A DNA stretch of 64,000 nt from Rhodoplanes sp963712435. Its GTDB lineage: Bacteria > Pseudomonadota > Alphaproteobacteria > Rhizobiales > Xanthobacteraceae. The notes beneath the pieces are model-generated. The model saw only the letters and a list, made by a program, of their open reading frames with translations. It was not told the DNA's origin and made no database searches. The position numbers were made by a program, and so were the translations under genes. Location: assembly GCA_963712435.1 (NCBI GenBank), contig CAVQIB010000001.1:248001-312000 (forward strand). Reading direction: 5' to 3'. Positions 29,762 through 39,123 of the stretch are shown piece by piece. Position 1 is the stretch's first letter. Each line of letters opens with the position of its first letter.

Positions 29762-30859
29762 GTGGACAGGTCCGTGCGCTTTCTCCTGCTTGCCATTCTG
29801 TTCGTGCTCGGCGTGATGGTCGCCCAGCCCTATGTCCAGCAACGATTCTTTTCGGCCACCACCCCGCGCGCGGTCGAACCGCGCGGCGGCTTGGCCGATT
29901 GGGAAAAGACCGCGATCGATATTTTCAATCGGGCGGCGCCGTCGGTGGTGCATGTGGCCGGCCAGGCCGGCGGCGGCGACTTTTCCGCCGCGGAGGGCGA
30001 CGAGCAGGGAGCGCAGACCGGCACGGGGTTCGTCTGGGACGCCGCCGGCCATATCGTGACCAACGCGCATGTCGTGCAGGGCGCGAACGCCATCGCGGTG
30101 CGCCTTGCGAACGGCCAGGTTGCGCGCGCGCAAATTCGCGGCGTCGCGCCGAATTACGATCTGGCGGTCCTGCAGCTGTCCGGCGTGCGTTCGCCGCCGC
30201 CGCCCATCCCGATCGGGACATCGGCCAATCTGCAGGTCGGCCAGGCGGTGTTCGCGATCGGCAACCCGTTCGGCCTCGACCAGTCGCTCACCACGGGGGT
30301 GATCAGCGCGCTCAAGCGCCGCCTTCCGACCGCCGCGGGACGCGAGATCAGCAACGTCATCCAGACCGATGCTGCGATCAATCCGGGCAATTCGGGCGGG
30401 CCGCTGCTCGATTCGGCGGGACGGCTGATCGGCGTCAACACCGCGATCTTTTCCCCCTCCGGCTCCAATGCGGGGATCGGATTCGCCGTTCCCGTGGACA
30501 CGGTGAACCGGGTGGTGCCCGATCTCATCCGCAACGGCCGGGTGCCGACGCCCGGCCTCGGCATCGTCTCCGCATCCGAATCGGTGGCGACCCGGCTCGG
30601 CGTCGAAGGCGTGATCGTCGTGCGCACGGTCCCGGACTCGCCGGCCGATCGCGCGGGATTGCGCGGAATCGATCGTTCGAGCGGCGGGCTCGGCGACGTC
30701 ATCGTCGCCGTGAACGGCAATGCGGTCCAACGGCTCGCCGACCTGACCGAGCAGCTCGAGCTGATCGGGGTCGGCCAGACGGTCGAACTGACCCTCAAGC
30801 GCGGCAGCGGCACCGCGACGGTGTCCGCGGTGGTGGCCGATATCGGCGCGGCGCGGTGA
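29762..30859 (+). CDS. HtrA/Deg-like serine protease (S1C) with one PDZ domain
   Basis: A 365-residue periplasmic or membrane-tethered quality-control protease. An N-terminal helix (FLLLAILFVLGVMVAQPY) serves as anchor or signal. The trypsin-like triad is His103 (TNAHVV), Asp133 (YDLAVL) and Ser211 (GNSGGPLL), all in good motif context. A single PDZ domain follows from about residue 265 (GVEGVIVVRTVPDSPADRAG). One PDZ and an N-terminal anchor resemble DegS more than DegP, but no stress-regulator gene is near. GTG is the start codon. Confidence 0.9.
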   Translation: MDRSVRFLLLAILFVLGVMVAQPYVQQRFFSATTPRAVEPRGGLADWEKTAIDIFNRAAPSVVHVAGQAGGGDFSAAEGDEQGAQTGTGFVWDAAGHIVTNAHVVQGANAIAVRLANGQVARAQIRGVAPNYDLAVLQLSGVRSPPPPIPIGTSANLQVGQAVFAIGNPFGLDQSLTTGVISALKRRLPTAAGREISNVIQTDAAINPGNSGGPLLDSAGRLIGVNTAIFSPSGSNAGIGFAVPVDTVNRVVPDLIRNGRVPTPGLGIVSASESVATRLGVEGVIVVRTVPDSPADRAGLRGIDRSSGGLGDVIVAVNGNAVQRLADLTEQLELIGVGQTVELTLKRGSGTATVSAVVADIGAAR

Positions 30860-30972
30860 GGCGGGCTCTCACGGGACGGTGAAGTGTGATCCGCCGCACA
30901 GTCGCGGCTGGCGATTGGGCGGATGATCCGCGCATCGGACCTCTTCGACAGCCGAGCGCAGGAGCCATCGCC

Positions 30973-31092
30973 ATGACGAGCCAGAACGAGACCATCCCGG
31001 CGATCGAGACCGTCGTCAGCGAGCTGTGGCGGAGCTTTTTCGGCGCCACCTTTGCGGCGCTGCGCGGCACGCTGCGCCGGTCCGGCGCGTAG
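30973..31092 (+). CDS. Possible 39-residue hypothetical protein
   Basis: A short open frame with an AGGAG ribosome-binding site eight bases before ATG. The product, MTSQNETIPAIETVVSELWR and on, is one amphipathic helix with a basic end (LRGTLRRSGA). No family is recognised. It lies 113 bases after the protease gene on the same strand. The remaining gap to 31321 shows nothing else. Confidence 0.3.
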   Translation: MTSQNETIPAIETVVSELWRSFFGATFAALRGTLRRSGA

Positions 31093-31321
31093 CGCCTCCC
31101 GCGCAGCGGCAAACGCTGAACGGCCTCTCCCTCGCGCGGAGAACCGCCGTCATCTGCCTGCCCCCTGTTGACGGACAATCTGCCCCCGCCCAGCCAGAGC
31201 CTCCCAGGCGTTGCCGCTCATCCGGCTCGCGGAACCGCGCGCCGGCGGAAAGCCGGCGCCGCAATTCCCGTCGGCAACAAACGCCCGCCGGCCGATTTTG
31301 CCGGAGCGACAAGAAGCCCGG

Positions 31322-33277
31322 CTACGCCTCCTGAGGCCGCCGGGCCCGTTCGCTGGGCGTTTGTTGCGAGCCCTGTCTCGTTGCGGCTTGCGCCTCCGCA
31401 ACATGCACCGACTCCGCGGAGATCGACCGCAGTTCAAGGCTCCAGCGACGGAGCGTGCCGACATCGCGCCGGGCGCGATCAGAGACGTTCAGGACCCAGT
31501 TGCCCTTGAACGGCTGGCCGATCATGTCGCCCAACATGCCCGGCGAACCGGAATCGAATGTTGCAATCAAATCGTCGGAGGAGCCGCCGAGGCGCGGATG
31601 GAGAACGGTGGTCCGGCCTGACGGCGAGGCGAGAGCGACCCGCAGGTCGCCGATATACGGATGTTTGATGTCGACCTTCACCTTGATTTGCGCGACCGTT
31701 CCCGACTCCGCAACAGCGATCGTGCTCGACACGCCCGCCGAAACATTGTCCGGGATCGCGACCATGGGCTGCGCTTCGCCCGACGCTACGACCGCGCCCG
31801 AGGCTTGCGCGCCCACGGCGAAGGAGATTTCCGCATCCGGCGCGGAAATGTCGGATACGATCAGCCCCGAGTCGCGGCCGTCCCATTCGCGCGTATTCGG
31901 CGTGGAGGTTCCGGACAGAACAATGCCCTGCATCGCGCCAAAGAGGTCGGCACCGTCGCCGCGATTGACGTCCAGTTCGAGATCGCGGCGGCCATCGGCC
32001 TGCAACAGCGCGCACTGATAATGCTTGGCGGCCGTGCCTTGCTGCAGCTCGTTGGACCCCGTGATATCGCAATGATAAAGCGCAAGCCCGCTCGCCGGCA
32101 GGCCGCGGTCCATATTCATCCTCGAACGATTTTCGATCAGGAAATACTCGTTGGGCTTGGACGTGCGGAATCGCATCACGGTATTGTAGTCGCCTTGTTT
32201 GGCCTTGTGCTTCTTGGCGACGTTCAACTCGATTTCGTTATCGCACCAGCCGGCGAGATCGCGCAGATAGGCGCATACCGGCGACGGGCTGCGGCCATTG
32301 TCATTGTGATTGCCGGACCCCATGAGGCAATAGCTGCCGATGCCCGCGCTCTTGACGCTGTCGCCGTCACGCTCGCCGTAATCGTACATGTCGGGAAAAC
32401 GGCACAGCAGATGGCCGTTCTCGTGACAGAAGGTGCCGATCGTCAGGTCGGCCGGAGTGCGCCCGAGGCTCGTCAACAGGTAGAGATCGGTCCGCATCTG
32501 CCCGAACTGCAGATCGATATGCCAGTTATGCGGCCACAACTCGCCGCGATACTGCGTCTGGCCCGCATACATGATGTTGAGCGCATCGACGACATTTTCG
32601 TTGCGCGAGTTGAACTGCTTGAGATCGAGCCCGGCGGCGACCGCGAGCTGCAGCGCTTCCTCGACGAGCAGATTGTTGACGTAGAATTCGCGGTTGCGGC
32701 TGAGCGTGAAGGGACCGACCACCACATTGGTGTAGTTCAGCTTGCCCGTCGACACGCGTTCGAAATACTCCCGCGCCGAGCAGATATTGCCGTTCTTCGT
32801 GTAATTGGTCCCGTTCAGCATGTCCTCCACATCGGCGCGGCTGACCGTGCTCGTGATATCCTGGAAGTTGACGAGGATCGTCAGACCCTTGACGTTGCCG
32901 ATTGACAGGACGCGGCCTTCGAGCAGGCCCTGGTTTGGCCCGAACGTGCGCACGACCGCCTCTTCGCGATGGCCGCCCGTCATCGCGGCGCGGCGCATCT
33001 TGCGAGCCTGGGCGCGCGCTGCGATGGTTTCCTGCGATTCCTGAAGATGACGAACGAGGCCGGCCGGCGCCCGTGCCGAAATCGGCGTGCCGGTCGAGCG
33101 GAAGCTTCCCGCCGAAAGGCGCGCGTAGCAGAAGACGCCCAGCTGATCGTCATAGACCGCTGAATACCCATCGAGATTCTCGTAGCGGGCATAGTGCTCG
33201 TCGCCGAACACGCGCAACGCGATGTCAGGTCCGCTCTTTTGGCCGAAGGTCAGGATCTCGCCGAAAATCGCGCTCAT
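31322..33277 (-). CDS. M6-family metalloprotease with C-terminal P domain
   Basis: A 651-residue zinc metalloprotease related to immune inhibitor A. Residues 1-95 form the usual M6 N-terminal pro-domain (GDEHYARYENLDGYSAVYDD). The zinc motif is HENGH at 285-289, followed by LLCRFPDMYDYG, which matches the HExxH...PDxYD pattern with a three-residue insertion, and by YCLMGSG near 316. A proprotein-convertase-like P domain fills about residues 505-620 (VKVDIKHPYIGDLRVALASP, FKGNWVLNVSDRA). No signal peptide is visible, unusual for a protease that is normally secreted. It starts two bases after a small gene that copies its N-terminal domain. Confidence 0.85.
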   Translation of the reverse strand: MSAIFGEILTFGQKSGPDIALRVFGDEHYARYENLDGYSAVYDDQLGVFCYARLSAGSFRSTGTPISARAPAGLVRHLQESQETIAARAQARKMRRAAMTGGHREEAVVRTFGPNQGLLEGRVLSIGNVKGLTILVNFQDITSTVSRADVEDMLNGTNYTKNGNICSAREYFERVSTGKLNYTNVVVGPFTLSRNREFYVNNLLVEEALQLAVAAGLDLKQFNSRNENVVDALNIMYAGQTQYRGELWPHNWHIDLQFGQMRTDLYLLTSLGRTPADLTIGTFCHENGHLLCRFPDMYDYGERDGDSVKSAGIGSYCLMGSGNHNDNGRSPSPVCAYLRDLAGWCDNEIELNVAKKHKAKQGDYNTVMRFRTSKPNEYFLIENRSRMNMDRGLPASGLALYHCDITGSNELQQGTAAKHYQCALLQADGRRDLELDVNRGDGADLFGAMQGIVLSGTSTPNTREWDGRDSGLIVSDISAPDAEISFAVGAQASGAVVASGEAQPMVAIPDNVSAGVSSTIAVAESGTVAQIKVKVDIKHPYIGDLRVALASPSGRTTVLHPRLGGSSDDLIATFDSGSPGMLGDMIGQPFKGNWVLNVSDRARRDVGTLRRWSLELRSISAESVHVAEAQAATRQGSQQTPSERARRPQEA

Positions 33278-33278
33278 C

Positions 33279-33605
33279 TCATTGCTCCTTCTGACGCTGT
33301 GGATGCGCGCGCCGCTCCATCTGCCGCGTGCGCTCCTCGATCCTCTCGTGCCTCACCTCGTCGGATTCGGTTGCATGCCGCACGACGTCGGGCGGCGCTT
33401 GCTCGCTTACCGGAACGCCTGTCGTCTCGAACCTCCCGCCCACCACGCGCGCATAACAAAAAAGGCCGCGCGCCTCGTCGTAGATGGCGGCAAAGCCCTC
33501 CGGCGTTTCATAGGTCGCGTAAAACTCGGTGCCCTTTACGATCAGTTCGACATCGGGACCATTGGCCTGCGCCAAAGACACCTTCTGGCCAAACATGCCG
33601 ACCAT
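33279..33605 (-). CDS. Free-standing homologue of the M6 protease N-terminal domain
   Basis: A 108-residue protein that aligns without gaps to the first 81 residues of the metalloprotease encoded just downstream: GPDVELIVKGTEFYATYETP against GPDIALRVFGDEHYARYENL, GLFCYAR against GVFCYAR, and a shared APxxxVRH. I count 34 identical positions of 66 over residues 16-81. After that it ends in a charged tail (EERTRQMERRAHPQRQKEQ). The stop lies one base before the protease start, so the pair is surely co-translated. It may fold or inhibit the protease in trans; that is inference. No signal peptide is seen. Confidence 0.75.
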   Translation of the reverse strand: MVGMFGQKVSLAQANGPDVELIVKGTEFYATYETPEGFAAIYDEARGLFCYARVVGGRFETTGVPVSEQAPPDVVRHATESDEVRHERIEERTRQMERRAHPQRQKEQ

Positions 33606-33848
33606 GCGATCGCCCTCGAAACCTGCGCGCGACGTCTCGATGATAATCTGTCCAGTCGCGCCGCGGTGTGAAACGGTTCACAGCAATCGCCCAGGACCGC
33701 GCAGAGCCCTACGAGTTCCGGACAGCCGAGCAAAGCGGGAGGCGCGAAGCGCCGATCGGGCCGCTCGCTTCCTGCATGACATTACGCGCGCGGTCGCCGC
33801 GAGAGCGCAATCGCGCGATCGTGGCGTGCGCGCGCAATCCGCGTCGGC

Positions 33849-34686
33849 TCAGACTCTGATTTCGCCGAGATTGACGCTCTCGCCGAGCCGCGCCTCGACC
33901 ACCTTGGTCGGCTTGCCCTCGACCTCGACCTCGAGCGTGAGCGCGCCGGAATGCGCGGCCAAGCGGTCGAACTTGAAGTCGCCGAACGCGTCGCTGCGCG
34001 CGTCATTGAGCCAGACGCCGTCTTTCAGGAGCCGCACGCGCGCCCCCTCGACGCACTCGACCACGCCGTCGATCTCCGTCGAGATCGTCCCGCCGACGAA
34101 GCACGTCAGATAGCGCCAGAGATTGCGGTAATAGACGCGCGGCTTCGTGCCGAGCTGGGGCTTCAGTTACTTCGAGGCCCTGGTCCTCGACCATCACCGC
34201 GAGTTCCTCGTCCTCGAGGCAGACCGCGCGCATGGCCCCGGTCGGACACGACAGCTCGCCTCGCGTCTGCGTCCAGCCCTGGTCGATCAGGTGCGCGTCG
34301 AACGGCCAGGACTGCGGAAGCTTCAGTTCCTCGTTCCACCAGATATTGCCATAGGGGCAGGACTCGGCGATGTCCTTGCGCCCCTTCGCCTTGTCCGGGT
34401 CGATGATGACGATGCCGTCGTCGCGCTTGATCACGGCGCCCTCGCCTTTGGCGACGCAGGGGGCGTTGTCGCAGTGATTGCACATCACCGGGACATAGGC
34501 GATGTCGATCATCGGCGCCTGCCCCCGCTCCTTCTGCAGAATGTCGATCCAGCGATGGCCGTGCTTCGGCATCGGCGCCGCATAGCCGGGAAAATCATTG
34601 CCGATATATTCGTCCATAATGGCGAGCGTGCAGTTCTGGCAATTCGTGCACTCGGCGACGTCGATGATCATGGTCCATTTCTTCAT
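33849..34686 (-). CDS. Transhydroxylase-like molybdoenzyme small (iron-sulfur) subunit, one frame break
   Basis: Homologue of AthS, the electron-carrying subunit of Pelobacter pyrogallol-phloroglucinol transhydroxylase. Ferredoxin-type motifs CTNCQNC (13-19), CNHCDNAPC (69-77) and SCPYGNIWWNEE (about 109-120) are present, and the C-terminal immunoglobulin-like domain ends EVEVEGKPTKVVEARLGESV. The frame breaks near 34160 between GLEVTEA and the conserved GTKPRVYYRNLWRY. Compared with AthS as I recall it, several cluster Cys are missing (Ile at 23, and SWPFD where KCTMC is usual). The start codon overlaps the large-subunit stop. Confidence 0.8.
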
Positions 34687-37600
34687 CGTCGAACTCCTGA
34701 GGGCCTGTGCAATTGCGTTAGCGGCGCGTCGGGGTTCACGCTGGCGCGCGCTCGAGCGACCGGCCGCGCCTGCCCCTGTAAACGATGGTCCTCGCGATAG
34801 GCCTCGGACATGTGCTCGATCTTGCCGTCCCACAGTTCGATTTCGACCAGCGCCTGCGAGCCCGCGAGCGCGTGCGTCGACTTGGTCTGCGACTGGTGCG
34901 GCATCAGCAGATTGACGATGCCGCCGCGGTCGATCGACTTGCCGATCTCGCCCATCGGATCGTAGATCGCCGAGGACTCGAAACTGTGCGCGACGCCGCG
35001 CGGCAGCCGCTGCGTGATCACCGCTGCGCACATCACCGCGCCGCGATCGTTGTAGACCTTGACGAGATCGTGCTGCTTGATGCCGCGCTCGGCGGCGTCC
35101 TGCGGGCTCAGGCGGACGATCCAGTAGTAACAGCCGTCGACCTTGACCCGGTGATCGGCGATGTTGAGCAGGAAGGAGTCCTTGCCGTCGCCCTGCGTGT
35201 GGAAGCTGTATTTGCAGTGCGGCGTCAGCAGCTGCAGCGGATACTTGTCGACGAGGTCCGCGGTGTGCGGGCCCTCCCAGGAGGGCACGTATGCGCACCA
35301 CCGGCGGACGCTCCGGGTCCTTCAGCCGCTTGAGGCTGTTGCACTCGAATTCGAGCTTGCCCGATTGCGTCTGCAGCCCGCGCAGATATTCGGTCGAGTA
35401 GTCCGACGGCAGCGGCTGCGGCTCCGGCACGTCCTTCTTGCGGCCTTCCCAGAACCAGCGAAACGAGACCGGCGCGCGCAGATGCTCCTTCTCCGCCGGC
35501 ACGACGAAGTAGCCGCGGCGGATGAACTTCTTCCACGACATGTGCTTCGGCAGATCGGAGGCGATGAAAGTGCGCTTGACCCAGTCGATTTCGTTGACGC
35601 CCTTCGGAGAAATAATTGGCGAGCCCGAGCCGCTTGCAGATTTCGTTGAAGATCCAGAAGTCGGATTTCGATTCGCCGAGCGGCTCGATCGCGGGCGCCT
35701 GGAAGATGATGACGCGATGGTTGAGCTGCTGCTGGCCGTGATGGCCGTAGCCGCCGAGCGCCGCCCATTCGCTGATGTCGACCCGCTCGAAATTGGTGCA
35801 GGCCGGCAGGATGACGTCGGCGAACTTGGTGTCGCCCTCCATCCAGATCGACTGCGCGACGATGAATTCCAGGTTCTCCGACTGGAACATCTTCATGTGG
35901 CGATGGGTGTTGTTCATCGTCGCGATCAGCGAGCCGCCATATTTGTACAGCATGCGCACCGGCGCGTGGCCGGCCGCCGGATAGCTGAACTTCTGGAACT
36001 GCGCCTCGATCGACTTGCCGTTCCACGGATAACCTTCCGCCTTGCCCTCGAGAATCGCCTCGGGGAGATAGATGCGCGGAATCTTCTGCTGCGGCGTGTT
36101 CATGGTCGGCAGCTGCGGCATGCGCTGATACAGCTCGACCGCGAGCGAGGTCGCCTCGAGGTCGCCCGACATGCCGCCGTCGGCATAGCCGGGGAAATAG
36201 AAATTGAGATCGACCGGGGAGCCCCATTGCAGGTTCCCCATATTGACGCCGGGCTTGCCCAGCCCCTGCATCGCGATCAGGCACACCATCGTGCGCGCCC
36301 ATTGAATGCCGGTCTGGTTGCGGCAGGCGCCGCCATGGCCGTTGCCCCAGCCGCCACAGGCGAGATAGGTGCGGTGCTTCGCCCATTCGCGCGCGAGCGC
36401 GCGCACGTCCTTGGCGGGAACGCCGGTCTCCTTCTCCTGCCATTCGGGCGTTTTCGGCGCGCCGTCCTCCTCGCCCATGACATAGGCTTTCCACGCGTCG
36501 AAGCCGACGGTATGGGTCGCGACATAGTCTTTGTCGTACAGGCCTTCCTTGATCCACACATAGGCGATCGCGAGCGCGAGCGCGGGCGAGGTGGTCGGCT
36601 TCGGGCACAGCCATTTGCCGGGGAGGAACTGGGCCGACGAATTGAAATAGGGATCGATGTGGACGAGCTTGATCCCGAGCTTCTTCATCCATTGCCGGCG
36701 GACGGTGCCTTCCTGCGAGCCGTAGGAGCCGCTGGTCGTGTCCGGATCGGCCGCCCAGAACACCACCATCTCGCAGTTCTTGAGAAGGTCTTCGACCGTG
36801 CCGTAGGTCTCGCACTGGCCGACGCGCAGGGTGTAGCCCCAGTGATGCGCCGCGCCCCAGTACCAGCCCTCCCAGCTGTCGGGATTGTGGTGCACGGGCG
36901 TGTGGCCGACCGCGTTGCGGAAGCGGAACAGGCAGGAGAGGTAATAGCCGACATGGCCCCAGGTGTGGTGCGATCCGTGCGAGACGGTCATCGCGCCCGG
37001 ACCGTAGTCGTGCTTCACGCGCTTGATCTCGTTGGCGACGATGTCGAGCGCCTCGTCCCAACCGATGCGGACATAGGCCGACTTGCCGCGGTTCTGCGGA
37101 TTGCGCGCGCCCTTGGGATCGAAATCGATCCGCTTCAGCGGATACAGCAGCCGGTCCGGCGAATAGATGATCGACTTCGAATTCTGCCCGTGCGGGGCGA
37201 GCGTCGTCTTGCGCGGCGGGGTAAACTTCTGCCCGCGCGCCTCGATCGTCCAGGGCGGCGGATCGGCGTCGTCGAACGCGATCGGCGTGGTGCGGATGAT
37301 CCTGCCGTCCTTGACATAGACGAACAGCGGCCCGCCATTCGCCATGTTGCAGTACCGCACCGAGCCGTCGGGCATCGGCACGCCCATCTTGTAGCCGACG
37401 GACTGCAACATCATCAGCGTTTGCGCGAACCAGTTCGTCAGGTCCTCCGCGCCCTCGACGGTGAGCTTGTAATCCTTCTGCGCATTGACCTGGTTCAGCC
37501 AGTTGATCGGCGGGGTCAGCAGCGCGACGCCGAGCGCGGCGTTCTTGAAGCCGAGCGTGATGTCGGGCTTCCTGTGCTGCCCGTGGCGGGAACGCACCTT

Positions 37601-37828
37601 GCCGCCGCTGATCTCGAACCACCGGCCGATATTCTCGTCATGCGCCTTGATCTGGGCGACGAGATTGCGCTCCTTCAGCCGCATCCGGAATTGCGGATAA
37701 GCGAGCGCGGCGATTTTCAGCGCCTGCGCCAGCGCCCAGAGAATGGCTTGAAACGCCGGTGGCGCGATCTGCGCTTTCACATGCGCGAGGGACAGCCGGG
37801 CCTGGGGCTTTTTCGTTGTCGCGTTCAT
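34683..37828 (-). CDS. Transhydroxylase-like molybdopterin large subunit with N-terminal SCP2-like domain, two frame breaks
   Basis: DMSO-reductase-family enzyme closest to AthL of pyrogallol-phloroglucinol transhydroxylase and to the anaerobic resorcinol and dihydroxybenzoate hydroxylases. The core shows GGPLFVYVKDGRIIRTTPI, VSHGSHHTWGHVGYY and HNPDSWEGWYWG, in which Ser318 matches the molybdenum ligand of AthL. No N-terminal 4Fe-4S motif is seen, as in AthL. About 150 extra N-terminal residues resemble an SCP2 sterol-carrier fold (WFEISGGKVRS, PDITLGFKNAALG, YKLTVEGAEDL). Frame breaks lie near 35615 (at a GGG run) and 35300. It follows the IclR gene by 31 bases on the same strand. Confidence 0.85.
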
Positions 37829-37859
37829 TGTTCCTCCCAACAGAGCCAGAAAAGCCCGC

Positions 37860-38690
37860 TCACCGCGCCAGTTTCACCCGCGCCGGACTCGGCCGCAGCG
37901 TCGCCGAGCGCATCATGGCGCGCTCGATTTCGCGTGCGCCCGCGACGGTGAGCGGGGCGAGCCGGCCGACCAGCGTGTCGTCGGCCCGATCATCCGGAAG
38001 CACGAAGCTGAGACTGCCAAGCACCGAGCGTTCGTCGTTGAAGATCGGCGCCGCGACGCCGACGCGGCCGGGATCGATCTCGCTCCTGGTGACGCAGAAA
38101 CCCGCGCGGCGCAGATTGACCATGTTGCGTCGGAACTCGTCCCAGTCCTGGCCTAGTCCGGTCGCCGCGATCTCCTCCGCACTGCGCGCGAACAGCGTCT
38201 TCAGCGTCCGCGTCGGCAGATGGGCGAGGATGATGCGCGCGGTCGCGCCGCGAAACAGCGGCATCAGCCGGCCGCGCTCATAGCTCACCGGCGATTGCGG
38301 GCCCTGCCCCATCACCTGGTGCATGCACATCACGCGATCATGGAACAGGCGGCAGAGCAGGATGACCGAGCCGTCCGCCGCATACGCGATCAGCTCCGCC
38401 ATGACGCCGCGCGCGGCGTTGAGCATCGGATCGCTGATCTGGATTTGCCGGTCCATCTGGATGATCGCCGGCCCGAGCGTGTAGCCCGCGCTCGACACCG
38501 GGCTGATGAGCCCGACCTTGGTGAGCCGCTGGAAATAGCGGTAGCTCGTCGTCGCCGAGACGCCGAGCTTGTCCGCCGCGGCTTCGACCGTCCATTCCGG
38601 CTGTTCGACCGAAAAGAGCGAGAGAACCGCGAGCAGCCGGTCGCCGCTGCTGTCCCCTCGCTCTTCGGTCGTCGTGGAGCGTTTCAACAT
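37860..38690 (-). CDS. IclR-family transcription regulator
   Basis: A 276-residue regulator: winged helix at the N-terminus (LLAVLSLFSVEQPEWTVEAA, KLGVSATTSYRYFQRLTKVG) and an IclR effector domain (VILLCRLFHDRVMCMHQVMG, RGRLMPLFRGATARIILAHL, GRVGVAAPIFNDERSVLGSL). IclR proteins often control aromatic-compound degradation and bind a pathway substrate. It is the first gene of a likely operon with the transhydroxylase-like subunits, so it probably regulates them and itself. Confidence 0.88.
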   Translation of the reverse strand: MLKRSTTTEERGDSSGDRLLAVLSLFSVEQPEWTVEAAADKLGVSATTSYRYFQRLTKVGLISPVSSAGYTLGPAIIQMDRQIQISDPMLNAARGVMAELIAYAADGSVILLCRLFHDRVMCMHQVMGQGPQSPVSYERGRLMPLFRGATARIILAHLPTRTLKTLFARSAEEIAATGLGQDWDEFRRNMVNLRRAGFCVTRSEIDPGRVGVAAPIFNDERSVLGSLSFVLPDDRADDTLVGRLAPLTVAGAREIERAMMRSATLRPSPARVKLAR

Positions 38691-38994
38691 CCCAGGTGTT
38701 ATTTTTTTATCAATACCGCATTCTGGTAGAGAGGCGCGATGCGATATGACAAAATTACCTGATTATGAGAAATATGCAAGAGAGCAGACGTCTCGACGAG
38801 CGAGATTTAGGCAGCCCCTCGCACAAGATGGCGCCGTCCAAGGCAGAGGTTTAGATTCAAATCGAACGGAGAAATCGGCGGGATTTCATTGCGAGGCGCG
38901 GGCGAAGGCCGCAAGGGCGAACCTGTCGGGCGGCAGTCAGATAGGACGCCGATCCGCCGGCGACGGGGTGGTCGAATTCGACCGAACTCCCGGC

Positions 38995-39079
38995 GTCATC
39001 GTCCGCGCAAGCGGGCGATCCAGTAAACACAAATGCTTCTCGGGTGTTTACTGGATGCCCCGCCTATGCGGGGCATGAC
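38995..39079. repeat. REP doublet, second copy
   Basis: Outer arms GATCCAGTAAACAC and GTGTTTACTGGAT are perfect inverted repeats; each flank carries its own hairpin (GTCCGCGCAAGCGGGC and GCCCCGCCTATGCGGGGC). It matches the 29525-29623 element in layout and in most bases. It occupies part of the 430-base gap upstream of the IclR gene, which otherwise shows no gene. Confidence 0.75.
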
Positions 39080-39123
39080 CACTGAGGGTGGGATAATTGA
39101 TCCAAGGCTAAATCGTCACGCTC

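Noticed and set aside
28601..30730. A 709-codon minus-strand frame ending with heme oxygenase
   Set aside because: Only the last 221 codons encode a protein family; the rest runs through an intergenic repeat and opposite the HtrA-like protease.
34003..35541. A single 512-codon frame joining the large-subunit tail and the small subunit of the molybdoenzyme
   Set aside because: The join is produced by frame breaks; motif order shows two separate subunits with an ATGA overlap at 34683-34686.
35522..37951. An 809-codon open frame on the plus strand opposite the molybdoenzyme large subunit
   Set aside because: The opposite strand encodes conserved catalytic motifs throughout; the antisense product shows no domain.
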